From Ectopseudomonas oleovorans (GTDB lineage Bacteria > Pseudomonadota > Gammaproteobacteria > Pseudomonadales > Pseudomonadaceae): DNA of 60,059 bases. Within the stretch, counting starts at the first letter, position 1; every line of letters starts with the position of its first letter. The notes under the pieces were generated by a model. It ran no database searches and was not told the origin of the DNA. It worked only from the letters and a program-made list of their open reading frames with translations. A program made the position numbers and the translations under genes. This document shows positions 34,824-43,925 of this stretch, piece after piece. The DNA lies in the NCBI RefSeq assembly GCF_003052605.1, contig NZ_QASO01000035.1, forward strand, positions 1-60,059. Reading direction: 5' to 3'.

Positions 34824-37800
34824 TGACAGCGCATGAGCAGGTATTGATGGGCCTCCCAACCTTGGCCGAGATTGAGCAGCGCTTGGGTGAATGGGTAGTA
34901 ACAGTCAGTGGCAACCGAAAAGCCCTTTTGGATATCCCACTTCAGTACACCGATAAAACCACGATCTCTCGTCGATTCGTTTCAGAAGTCACTGGTCTTC
35001 CAGAAGAGACATTGCGTATCGCTCTGCGTGACCACAGGCATCTCCTGGCAGACCTCGAACAGGAGATGCACCGGGAAGGGATCATCGTCCAGGGCTACAA
35101 CATTCTCGACAGCGAACAGAGCCGACTGGTGCTGCGCTGGTATGAGCACCTGACGGATGAGGAAAAGCTACAGGTCGAGCTTCGCGGCGACCTGGTTGCG
35201 CATATCGGCTACCTCAATCAAATGGAGGCATTCAAAAAGAGCCCGCTTCGCTACCCCTTATACAAAATCAAGCGCGCAGAGATAGCCCAGGATGTCATGC
35301 GACGCCGTGAGCTTGTTGATGCGATTCAACAGCACGAGATTGCCCAACGTGTCGAGGCATGGGCGAACAAAGCTCTCGCATCAAGGCAAGCGCTTTTAGA
35401 TGTTGAGTTGGGCATTAAAGAGCCGCTTGCCATTGCTCCGTCCTACCTTGAGAAGGAGTTCGGTGCAGGCGTTGACCGCATTCAAGCCAGTGAGTGGTTA
35501 ACGAGGGTCATACAGGGCATGCAGCGGGAGAACATCATCCTGCCTGGGTACAGCCCTCTGGAGTGTGAGGCGCGCAGGAAGATACTGCGCTGGTACGAAA
35601 ACCTCAGCGATGAGCAGAAGCTTGGTGTTGAAGTTTTTGGTGGCCAAGTGAAGATGAAGGGATACCTGGATCAGGTGCCTGAGCTGGTTCCTGGCCACAA
35701 ACTCTTACCGCTCTACAACGAGACTCGTGAGGAAATTGCAAGCGATGTAATCCGTCGTCGTGAAGATCACCAGCGCATGCTGGATCTGATTCCTCAGGAG
35801 CTAGATCCAGTCACTGAAAGCCGACTGCAACAGTGGTCTGACAAGGTCATTCAGAGCCGTACGGCATTGCTAGACGTTGAGCTGGGGAGTGGCAAGGATC
35901 CAAACATCTCGACTTCATACCTGTCTGAGCAGATCGGCATTCAGCTCGATACGGGCCTAGAGCACCCTGCATTACAACGCGTCATCGACGCCATGGTTCT
36001 CGAAAAGATCGTTGTGCAGGGGTATGGCTCCACAGAGTGCAACCTACGGCGAATCGCATTGCGCTGGTTCGAACGACTGGACGACCGTGAAAAGGCGAGG
36101 GTTCGCCTAATTAACGGGCAAATAGCACATGTGGGGACGCTAGATCAGATCGATGGTATTGAGCTTAATCATCGGCATTATGCACTGCTGGGCATCACGA
36201 GAACTGAGCTTGGCCAAGCAGTATTGACACTCCAAGAGCAATACCCACCTGAAGACACCTCTTTTTCACACACGGTGCAGAACCAGCTAAATCACTGGGT
36301 AGCTTCTGTCCTTGGTCGCCGCGAGAAATTGTTGGAGATTGAACTTGCTCAGAAGGGCCGCCTAGCGGTCTCTGCCACTTATGTGAGTAACCTGACTGGC
36401 CTTAGTAAAGACACGCTCTACGGTCAAACAGAGATGCCCGAAGTACTTCAGGCCATGATCGCCGAAGGCATCATCGTGGAGGGCTACAACGTTGGCGATT
36501 GCGACAAACGCCGTAGGCTTCTGCGCTGGTATGAAGGTCTGGATGATCTGCAAAAGCTTGCCGTAGAGACTCATGGCGATCAGGTAAAGCCTGCTTATCT
36601 CGAAACAATCCGCGAGGTTGCAGGCATCAGGCCTTCGCCCCTGTACAACCTGACGCGTACGGAGATTGGGAAGGATGTCCTGAGGCGACGCGCTGAAGTG
36701 GCAGCCCCACCAGGCAGGACAGGCACCCACGAGGTTAAGCGCAGGGTGGATGAATGGCTGAAGGATGTGTTGAGTAGCCGTGAAAAGCTTCTGACAGTTC
36801 AGCTCAATGCCAGCGGCCCCCTTGCGGTTTCAGTCCCATACCTCTCCGAACAGCTTGGTGTCAGTAAGTCGGTGCTGAACAAATACAACGACATGCCCGA
36901 AGTGATCGAAGCCATGAAGCGCGAAAGGATCATTCTGCCGGGCTACATGTCATCTGAGTGCGATAAGCGCCGAAAACTCCTGCGTTGGTATGAAGGGCTT
37001 TCAGAGCAAGAGAAGTTCTCCATCCCTCTGTTTGGCAACAAAATCAAAAAGAAGGGCTATCTGGATCAAATTCCTGGAGTCCGGGAGTTACTCACCAGCT
37101 CCATGCACAAACTGATCAACCTGACTCTCGATGAGATCAGTGAAGATCTGGTGCGGCTGGGCGTGGGAAATAGCGATTACAAGACTGTTGAGGAGCGCGA
37201 GCTGGAGAAGGCTCAGAAACCTAAAGAGGAGACGGTCGGCTACAAAAAGCACTTCTTTGCGTTGCGCGCGGTATCAGTCGCATCAGTGGCTGATTTGGCG
37301 CAGTCAGCAGATATTCCGTTCACTCCTGTGATGCATTTATTCGCCGCTGCAACCATGCAGAGTCATAGTGAGTCAGGCCAGTCCAATTATTACGATGCCT
37401 GTAAGTGTTTTATCCAGTGCCTTGTTGATGGTGGGCACAACGAAGGTGATTCAGTGCTGACGATGCTCGGTGAGCACACACTGACTCGGTTCAGGAAATA
37501 CCTGCAAAGCCTGCTTCAGAATGCACAAATCTCCACGGCAGTGGCCAATACGCATATGAGCGCAGCTAGGAGGATGTTGGAGCGTGCGACGGAGATTGAC
37601 GGTCTGGGCCTGCACAGCTTTTATCCTGCGTCCGGCTTCGATGTAGCGCGTGAAACCGATCTTTACAACCCATATTCACCTGGTGAACGCAGTCGAATTT
37701 CTGAAGCCATACAGACTGCGATTGCCCATACCCATGCTTTGGCCCAACCCTACGTCTGCACCGGGGTTGGTCAGGATCCCTACGACGAGCACGGCAAGGT

Positions 37801-39052
37801 CAAGGTTGGCATAGCGACGCTCGAAACCGCGCGGTGGATTTTCGAGAACAAGCTGGGTTGTGTTCCAATTAACTTCGCCAATCTTGACGTGAATGACAAG
37901 TACCACAAGTACTTTAGGAATGTCCTTAACGCCTCCAGCTTGTCGATTTATGAAATCTACGAAAGTTGGGGGGTTCTTTATGACCGTTCTTCAAAAGTGC
38001 TCGCGCCTTACATCGCAAGGCTTGCGCAAGTAACAGGCCTTAACGCTGACTCCATTGCGACGCTTCAACTAGATGACTTTGTTCCCGTGCATCCGCTTAG
38101 CCAGCGGCCCTGCTTGCGGTATTGGAAAGAAAGGTCGACAGGTGAGAAAGAATACCATCTGGATATTTTCAAAGCTGAGATATCCTGGCTGACCACTAGT
38201 CAGGCCAGAGAAATTAAGAAAATCTTCGATGATGTAATTCTCATAACATCAGAGTTTAGAGGCGCTGCTGACCCGGCTATTAAGAATGACCTGTTCATTT
38301 ACAAAGCAATCTCTACGCGCACGTACGGAGAAATAAAGTCAATCTCTGGCCAAGGTAATATTTTGAATATTGCCCTTAAGGGTTTTGCAGAAGCGAAAGG
38401 GCTATTAACTGATGGTGGTGAACGTCTTTCACTTTCGCCTTCGCGTTTCAGGCCCAGCTTCGTCAGCGAACTAGTTGAGAGAGGTGTCTCTGTTCGCGAA
38501 ATTCAAATGATGCTTGGTCACGAGAGTATTGAAACAACACTCAAGTATTTGGAGCGGATGGACTTCAATCGGGTTGCGCGGGATAAGCTGGAGGTTGCGC
38601 TTAGAGAAATTCACTCTGAAACCATTACAGATAAGCCAGTAACCGCAGCCCCTGATATTAACTCCGGCAATGACGACAATATTATCTTCAAGACGCCGCT
38701 TGGCGGGTGCAAGAATATTTTCAATCCGCCAGATTTCATAAAGAATCTTCGTAACTACGTTCCTGGAAAACCTTGCGCGCTCTACAATAAATGCTTGGCT
38801 TGCGAAAATAATATGATTACCAAATCGGACTTGCCCGCGCTGTTCGCAATGCGCAGGGATTACTTGCATATACTGCACACTAATCGGGTGGCGGATACAC
38901 CATATGGCTATGTGGTTCTTGAAAATCTAAATCTGCTTGAAAATATTTTGGATCCAGAGCTTTCTGATTTTTCGCAAGAAGAACTTGAAGAAGCTGAGCG
39001 CCTGTCGGAATACGTTGATACCAATATTGCTATTGAAGGGGTTGGGCAATGA
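34823..39052 (+). CDS. Giant repeat-bearing tyrosine recombinase-like protein
   Basis: 1409 residues. Residues 1-790 are five repeats of ~155 residues, marked by a Trp at 24, 180, 338, 492 and 645 and by a recurring LRWYE motif and a closing EI-x2-DV-x-RRR. A core-binding-like region follows (about 810-950), then a recombinase-like domain with R1210, H1233 and Y1242 (LGHESIETTLKYLE) but Asn1074 where the first catalytic Arg is expected (TGLNADSIATL) and Ser1207 in place of the HxxR His. A Cys cluster (PCALYNKCLACENN) lies near 1330. The start overlaps the preceding stop; the stop overlaps the next ATG. Likely an accessory or degenerate recombinase. Confidence 0.85.
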   Translation: MTAHEQVLMGLPTLAEIEQRLGEWVVTVSGNRKALLDIPLQYTDKTTISRRFVSEVTGLPEETLRIALRDHRHLLADLEQEMHREGIIVQGYNILDSEQSRLVLRWYEHLTDEEKLQVELRGDLVAHIGYLNQMEAFKKSPLRYPLYKIKRAEIAQDVMRRRELVDAIQQHEIAQRVEAWANKALASRQALLDVELGIKEPLAIAPSYLEKEFGAGVDRIQASEWLTRVIQGMQRENIILPGYSPLECEARRKILRWYENLSDEQKLGVEVFGGQVKMKGYLDQVPELVPGHKLLPLYNETREEIASDVIRRREDHQRMLDLIPQELDPVTESRLQQWSDKVIQSRTALLDVELGSGKDPNISTSYLSEQIGIQLDTGLEHPALQRVIDAMVLEKIVVQGYGSTECNLRRIALRWFERLDDREKARVRLINGQIAHVGTLDQIDGIELNHRHYALLGITRTELGQAVLTLQEQYPPEDTSFSHTVQNQLNHWVASVLGRREKLLEIELAQKGRLAVSATYVSNLTGLSKDTLYGQTEMPEVLQAMIAEGIIVEGYNVGDCDKRRRLLRWYEGLDDLQKLAVETHGDQVKPAYLETIREVAGIRPSPLYNLTRTEIGKDVLRRRAEVAAPPGRTGTHEVKRRVDEWLKDVLSSREKLLTVQLNASGPLAVSVPYLSEQLGVSKSVLNKYNDMPEVIEAMKRERIILPGYMSSECDKRRKLLRWYEGLSEQEKFSIPLFGNKIKKKGYLDQIPGVRELLTSSMHKLINLTLDEISEDLVRLGVGNSDYKTVEERELEKAQKPKEETVGYKKHFFALRAVSVASVADLAQSADIPFTPVMHLFAAATMQSHSESGQSNYYDACKCFIQCLVDGGHNEGDSVLTMLGEHTLTRFRKYLQSLLQNAQISTAVANTHMSAARRMLERATEIDGLGLHSFYPASGFDVARETDLYNPYSPGERSRISEAIQTAIAHTHALAQPYVCTGVGQDPYDEHGKVKVGIATLETARWIFENKLGCVPINFANLDVNDKYHKYFRNVLNASSLSIYEIYESWGVLYDRSSKVLAPYIARLAQVTGLNADSIATLQLDDFVPVHPLSQRPCLRYWKERSTGEKEYHLDIFKAEISWLTTSQAREIKKIFDDVILITSEFRGAADPAIKNDLFIYKAISTRTYGEIKSISGQGNILNIALKGFAEAKGLLTDGGERLSLSPSRFRPSFVSELVERGVSVREIQMMLGHESIETTLKYLERMDFNRVARDKLEVALREIHSETITDKPVTAAPDINSGNDDNIIFKTPLGGCKNIFNPPDFIKNLRNYVPGKPCALYNKCLACENNMITKSDLPALFAMRRDYLHILHTNRVADTPYGYVVLENLNLLENILDPELSDFSQEELEEAERLSEYVDTNIAIEGVGQ

Positions 39053-41148
39053 GTGAGAAATATATCAACCAACTAGCCCAATTCCGCACCTGGCGTACTG
39101 ACTTCTTGCCGGCTGTCGAGTCGGCAGTACAAGACCTAGCAACTACTAGTGGCGTAAGTGAAAGCGCTCTAGAGGCTTGGGGTTACTATCAATCCCTGAT
39201 GGCAATGCCAGTATCTAAACTGTCGAAATTTGGTGACGCTGTATGGGATTTTAACGCAGACGATCCACATGCGGCGAGAAACGTAAAGGGCGCAAAGCTA
39301 AAAATAGACTTTGCCAGATACACAAATCTTAATGCGACGGCAATCTTAGAGGTAAAGGCAGCACTTAATTTTTATTTGCTGGCTCCATCGGCAGTTGCGG
39401 GCGATACTCCGAGAAGTAAAAAAACAGTTAAGTACAATACTGCCATTGCTAACTTTGAGAGTGGTCTAAGATTTGTTGATCGCATGTACGCTTGTGCCAT
39501 TGAAGAGTACAAGGCGGCTTTCATTTCCTCGACGTGCTTTAGTATCTCTCAGCTCGATGACGGTATCTATGAAAAAGCGGCAGAGACATTTGAGCATAAA
39601 TACAGTAATGGGCTTTCTCGATTCTTTAGTATTTTGCGATCCCCGTATTTGAGGGATTCAGTATTTGGTAATCCTCTGAGCAATAAAAAGCTCGAATCCT
39701 TACCTTGGAAATTGGAGGATTTAGAGGAAGATGAAGATGGCGACGAAGAAACTCAGGGCGATCAAGATGATGAGGCAAATCATCTGCCTAATGACGTTTT
39801 TGAGGCGGTTTCGAATTTCGCATCCTTGCAAGTGGTTGATTTTCTGGATGCGCTGAGCTTGCCAATTCAAGACGTGGACTCGCTAAAGCGGAGGAATGTT
39901 AAGGGCTTCAGGATGAGTGGTCAGTATGGGCTTTCCCCCAGGCTGATGGAGCTATATACCGTCATGCGTTTGGGCGCCAAAGGGTATGACTATTCGGCAG
40001 TCATGCAGCTTCTCGGTGCTGTACCTGAAGGCGTAAGTATTGGCGATAAGCTTGTTTCAAGAGATGCCATCGAGAAACTGGCAGGGGGTTTGATAAACGA
40101 TGACTTTAGAAAATACTTAAACCTGGTGAATTACAGTTGCTGTTATCTGGTTGCGCAGTATACCGGTATGCGCCCATCTGAGTTGTGTGAGCTCATGGTG
40201 GAGAGCTGCTTGATTCAGGAGGGGAGGTATTGGCTGCTAGAGTCCAGAGTAATCAAGCATCAGCAGGCAGATCGCAAATTATTCGATGACAAATGGATTG
40301 CCATACCTATTATCAGAGATGCTATTGAAGCAGCCCGTGTGATTGCGCGTTACAAACAAAGTCCGTATCTGTTTTCGAATGTGGCCACGGTAGCGCCAGA
40401 TAGTGTTTGTCTTGCATTGCACTCAGGTGGGATTAAACACCAGTTGCAGAAGCTGTTCTCTGTCGTGCTCAGTAAGCAGCAGTATCAGGACTTGGAGTTC
40501 AGTCCGTACACCCTTCGACACACGCTTGCATTTCAAATGTATCGGATTGACCTTGGTCTACCCTTTATTTCCCATCAACTCAAACATTTTGGGGAGATCG
40601 TAGGTGGATACGCAGGGAAGGGTGTAAGTAAGGTTACACTGGGCTACGGTGGCATTGGCGACATGCTCGGGAAAGGTGGCCGCCATGTTAAAAACCCGCT
40701 TCGTAGGGAGGCGGAGATTGAGGCCGTAAAGGATTTTTATGACCCTGACGGTGGCTATGCTGGCCTTAATGCGTCTGCCCACAAGGCCCGTAATCAGCAA
40801 GTCTTTAAAGGCTATATGGCCGCTGGTTACACTAAAGATCAAATTATCGCTGCCATGGCTGATCAAGGCATGGCTATAGTTAACGTCGGCTTAGGCTTTT
40901 GTTATGGCAATGTAACTGAGGACTTTAATGATGCTCTGCCTTGCGCAGGGGGACTTCGCTGCAATCCCAATAGGTGTTCAAACTCAGTTGTAGGCGATGT
41001 TCATGCGCCCAAGTGGCGTGAGGTTTATTATCAGAATAAAGCATTGCTTGATGATCCGCTGTATGCAGATCGGCGCGATCAAATCGAAGAAATCATGAAA
41101 GAAGCTGCTGGTGTCCTCAAACACTTGGGGCAGGAGGTCGAGGATTGA
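39049..41148 (+). CDS. Tyrosine recombinase (large, acidic-linker type)
   Basis: 699 residues. The N-terminal ~290 residues are unlike standard integrases and include an acidic stretch (EDLEEDEDGDEETQGDQDDE, near 225-245). The catalytic domain has R375 in TGMRPSELCEL, R490 in YTLRHTLA with Tyr487 in the usual His place, H513 in QLKHFGE and Tyr candidates in GGYAGKG and LGYGG. The tail has paired cysteines (LPCAGGLRCNPNRCSNS). AT-rich codon use differs from the host. It overlaps the genes on both sides (ATGA upstream, TTGA downstream), so the three are translationally coupled. Confidence 0.88.
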   Translation: MSEKYINQLAQFRTWRTDFLPAVESAVQDLATTSGVSESALEAWGYYQSLMAMPVSKLSKFGDAVWDFNADDPHAARNVKGAKLKIDFARYTNLNATAILEVKAALNFYLLAPSAVAGDTPRSKKTVKYNTAIANFESGLRFVDRMYACAIEEYKAAFISSTCFSISQLDDGIYEKAAETFEHKYSNGLSRFFSILRSPYLRDSVFGNPLSNKKLESLPWKLEDLEEDEDGDEETQGDQDDEANHLPNDVFEAVSNFASLQVVDFLDALSLPIQDVDSLKRRNVKGFRMSGQYGLSPRLMELYTVMRLGAKGYDYSAVMQLLGAVPEGVSIGDKLVSRDAIEKLAGGLINDDFRKYLNLVNYSCCYLVAQYTGMRPSELCELMVESCLIQEGRYWLLESRVIKHQQADRKLFDDKWIAIPIIRDAIEAARVIARYKQSPYLFSNVATVAPDSVCLALHSGGIKHQLQKLFSVVLSKQQYQDLEFSPYTLRHTLAFQMYRIDLGLPFISHQLKHFGEIVGGYAGKGVSKVTLGYGGIGDMLGKGGRHVKNPLRREAEIEAVKDFYDPDGGYAGLNASAHKARNQQVFKGYMAAGYTKDQIIAAMADQGMAIVNVGLGFCYGNVTEDFNDALPCAGGLRCNPNRCSNSVVGDVHAPKWREVYYQNKALLDDPLYADRRDQIEEIMKEAAGVLKHLGQEVED

Positions 41149-41639
41149 AGCAGCAAGCATTTGAGAGTCGAAACAAAGAAGACTTTGACCAGAATACAGA
41201 GGCATTAAGTAAAGCTTTACAGGCCATTGCGTCCGATAACAAACTCAAGGCAACCATCAGCGAGCTAAGTCGAATTTCGGGTATTCATAGAAATACTATT
41301 CGTAATAGACGCTGGCCATCTGAGCGATTGGAAGCAATAAAGGAGCAGCGGAAGCTAGAAGAACTAAGAATCAAACTTAAGAAAGAGAAACGACAAGACC
41401 CGGTTTCTGTGTTGGCGGAAAAGCTAGAAAAAAGCCGTCTTGAAGTAGTATACTGGTTCAATCAACGTAACGAGCTAGAAGAAACTGCTCGCGCATTAGA
41501 AGTTAGACTTAAATCTATGGGCGAGAGTCGCGATTTTTATCTTAAGCAGTCCGAGGCAGGACTGCTTGAAATTAAAAGTCTGAAGCTCGAAATCGAGAAG
41601 CTCAAGGGAGTCATCTCGGTTCTTGAATCTGAGCGCTGA
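41145..41639 (+). CDS. Small HTH and coiled-coil recombinase accessory protein (TnpC-like)
   Basis: 164 residues: an HTH-like segment ATISELSRISGIHRNTIRNR near residues 38-57 and a long coiled coil from about 65 to the end. The start is a TTG at 41145 overlapping the previous TGA (TTGA), with CAGGAGG eight bases upstream. Size, structure and place after two recombinases match TnpC/DUF6262-type accessory proteins of Tn554-like elements and the small third protein of GMT islands. Family membership is inferred from layout and shape. Confidence 0.7.
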   Translation: MKQQAFESRNKEDFDQNTEALSKALQAIASDNKLKATISELSRISGIHRNTIRNRRWPSERLEAIKEQRKLEELRIKLKKEKRQDPVSVLAEKLEKSRLEVVYWFNQRNELEETARALEVRLKSMGESRDFYLKQSEAGLLEIKSLKLEIEKLKGVISVLESER

Positions 41640-41648
41640 GGGCTCTAT

Positions 41649-42482
41649 ATGAAGGCTTATCAAGATTTACTGTCGGACGTTCTCAATAATGGCGTCCAGA
41701 AAGGCGACCGCACTGGTACTGGCACCTTGAGTGTTTTTGGTCGTCAGTTTCGTCATAATCTAGAAGATGGTTTTCCACTTCTCACCACTAAGAAAGTTCA
41801 CTTCAAGGGTATCGTCAATGAGCTGCTCTGGTTCTTGAAAGGCGATACCAATACCAAGTGGCTGAAAGAGAATGGTGTGACCATCTGGGATGAGTGGGCG
41901 ACCGAGGACGGTGACCTGGGCCCTATCTATGGCAAGCAGTGGACGGCCTGGCCGACGAAGGATGGCAAGACGATCAACCAGATCGACTATGTCGTCGATA
42001 CCCTCAAGAACAACCCCAACAGCCGTCGCATCCTGTTCCATGGTTGGAACGCTGAATACCTGCCGGATGAGAAGGTCAGCGCCCAGGAAAACGTGAAGAA
42101 CGGCAAGATGGCGCTGCCCCCGTGCCACCTGCTGTACCAGTTCTATGTGGCCAACAATAAGCTGTCGGCTCATCTGCTAATCCGGTCGTCAGACCTGTTC
42201 TTGGGCTGGCCGTACAACTGCGCCTCACTCGCGACACTGACCCACATGCTCGCTCAGCAATGCGACCTTGGCCTGGGTGAGATCGTCATCACTATGAGCG
42301 ATGCGCACATCTACCTGAACCACCTTGAGCAGGTGAAGCTTCAGCTCACTCGTGATCCCAAGCCTCTGCCGAAGCTGAAGATCAAGCGTAAGCCTGACAG
42401 CATCTACGATTACTCGTTTGAGGATTTCGAGCTGGAAGGGTACGAACCGCACCCGCACATTGCAGCACCGGTTTCGATCTGA
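41649..42482 (+). CDS. thyA: Element-borne complete thymidylate synthase
   Basis: 277 residues; converts dUMP to dTMP with methylene-tetrahydrofolate. All active-site features are present: catalytic Cys159 in [15 protein letters not shown] following, the Asn-bearing [15 protein letters not shown] and the [10 protein letters not shown] segment. It is clearly diverged from the host copy and is not a duplicate. It begins 9 nt after the accessory gene in the recombinase operon, so it is part of the element core. It should supply the ThyA function lost by insertion. Confidence 0.95.
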   Translation: MKAYQDLLSDVLNNGVQKGDRTGTGTLSVFGRQFRHNLEDGFPLLTTKKVHFKGIVNELLWFLKGDTNTKWLKENGVTIWDEWATEDGDLGPIYGKQWTAWPTKDGKTINQIDYVVDTLKNNPNSRRILFHGWNAEYLPDEKVSAQENVKNGKMALPPCHLLYQFYVANNKLSAHLLIRSSDLFLGWPYNCASLATLTHMLAQQCDLGLGEIVITMSDAHIYLNHLEQVKLQLTRDPKPLPKLKIKRKPDSIYDYSFEDFELEGYEPHPHIAAPVSI

Positions 42483-42507
42483 CCGTTTTTATTGGGTTAA
42501 GAATAAT

Positions 42508-42537
42508 CAAGCACGCCATCCATGGTGTGCTTGTTTG
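42508..42537. terminator. Terminator after the recombinase-thyA operon
   Basis: CAAGCAC pairs with GTGCTTG around a GCCATCCATG loop and is followed by TTT; it lies between the convergent thyA and the gene ending at 42551. Confidence 0.7.
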
Positions 42538-42550
42538 GCTCCTATCGGGT

Positions 42551-43381
42551 TTAATCAGGGATTTTTTCAACCCGGTCGAAGAAGTTGGCGCGCAGCTCAA
42601 TCTGATGAGAACCATGCCGGTTTATCAGCTTGCGTTTTATGGGCTCTGACTCAACAGTCTCCAAGTCAAGCCAATAGCTATAGACCAGCCCATCGTCCGA
42701 GTCGTTAATGGTGATCTCTGCATCGGTTAGGTGCGCCGCCTCATCAATGCCGATCTCCAACTCATCGGCCAGTGCTTGCTCAAAAGACACTTTTGGCGAT
42801 TCGAGCTCCTGGAGGTACTCGCGCTCCATGTCTGCCAGCTCACGCTCATGATCGAGATCACGATCAGATTGGCCACTGCTGATCAGCAACCCATCCTCCT
42901 CAGCAAGCATCCAAGCCCCATCCCGGCGAAGCAGGGTCACGGCACAGTCCATAAAGAACTCAGTGCCTGCATACATCCGCTCAGGGTGTTGCTTGCCGCG
43001 ATAGGACAGAGAAACACTAAGGGATAACGTGCCTTTAGTGCTGTCGTACTCAGCGGTGTGTGCCACTAGGTCAGCGATGCAGAACTCAGAAGCATTGCTT
43101 TCGGCAATTGCACTGGCAAGCTGATCCTCCAGCTCCGCCTCTAGCTCCTCGGGAACCTCGTCTTCATGAATGGCATCGCGAAGATCCGATACACCCAAGG
43201 CGGCAGACATGAGGCGTACCTCTAGAGGCTTAACCTCAGCAGTTTTCATTAACTCGTGGAAGTTCGAAAACTTGGCTGATTTTGCGATGAGCTCCAGTGC
43301 TGCGGCGTGCTTGATGCCCAGCTTGCGAGAGAGGTCTTTGGCCTGGGACTTCAGGATGTTGCAGCAAGAATAAGCAGACAT
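42551..43381 (-). CDS. Hypothetical protein with N-terminal LKSQAK-type helical domain
   Basis: 276 residues. The N-terminus (NILKSQAKDLSRKLGIKHAAALELIAKSAKFSNFHEL) matches a small helical domain seen on many accessory plasmid and island proteins, where it precedes varied C-terminal parts. The remainder is acidic and has no recognisable motif. Product unknown. It is convergent with the recombinase-thyA operon. ATG 43381 is the first available. Confidence 0.6.
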   Translation of the reverse strand: MSAYSCCNILKSQAKDLSRKLGIKHAAALELIAKSAKFSNFHELMKTAEVKPLEVRLMSAALGVSDLRDAIHEDEVPEELEAELEDQLASAIAESNASEFCIADLVAHTAEYDSTKGTLSLSVSLSYRGKQHPERMYAGTEFFMDCAVTLLRRDGAWMLAEEDGLLISSGQSDRDLDHERELADMEREYLQELESPKVSFEQALADELEIGIDEAAHLTDAEITINDSDDGLVYSYWLDLETVESEPIKRKLINRHGSHQIELRANFFDRVEKIPD

Positions 43382-43748
43382 GGTGCGGACTCCAAACCTG
43401 AGACGCTTGGTTACCGGTTACCTGCTCACCGGGCAGCGTCATGGATTGGCGTGCCGATGTGATAAGAGTGGAACGGATGGGCTATTGCTTCGAGTAGCAG
43501 GTGCCAGGCGACCATCACCGCCTAGGTTTGATACTAGATCTAGGACGCGGCGGTGCGCAACTGGCGAAGTAATTTGGCGTTAAGCTGCCTGCCTGCCTGC
43601 CTGCCTGCTTGGCAGGCGGTCGGGTGTTCGAATTTCTCTTGGGTGTTGAGCTGCCTGGCGAGGCGAGGCCGGAATTGCTCAAACTCCTCAAATTTGATAA
43701 GATTCAGTGGCAGTAAATGGATTCAGTTCCTTCAATGAGGTAGCTGCT
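43382..43748. other. Non-coding gap with a CCTG tetranucleotide tract
   Basis: No convincing gene. At 43584-43608 a run of about five TGCC units is followed by TTGGCAGGC, which can pair back on the run. Two small inverted repeats lie around 43400. The right part should hold the promoter of the gene at 43749. Confidence 0.6.
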
Positions 43749-43925
43749 ATGACCAACCGTACCGAGACTTTGCGGCCTGAGGTGAAGACCTTGGTTGAGC
43801 TGGGGAATGGTGTGGGTGGCACAAAGGTGAGTGCAGCGGATCGGGCAACCATCAAAGAGAACCTCCTGAGGGCCTTTGCAATTTCGAAGGAACGCTCTCA
43901 ACGTCATGCCCGTGCCACCCTCTGA
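43749..43925 (+). CDS. Small hypothetical protein (58 aa), coupled to the next gene
   Basis: Basic 58-residue protein (MTNRTETLRPEVKTLVELG...). ATG 43749 has GAGG nine bases upstream. It overlaps the following gene by 20 nt in another frame, so the two are translationally coupled. Two-gene spacing of this type is common in toxin-antitoxin pairs, but neither protein resembles a known family. Confidence 0.5.
   Translation: MTNRTETLRPEVKTLVELGNGVGGTKVSAADRATIKENLLRAFAISKERSQRHARATL

Noticed and set aside
43584..43608. CCTG run taken as a CRISPR-like or tandem array
   Set aside because: Units of four bases without spacers; no CRISPR repeats or cas genes anywhere in the window.
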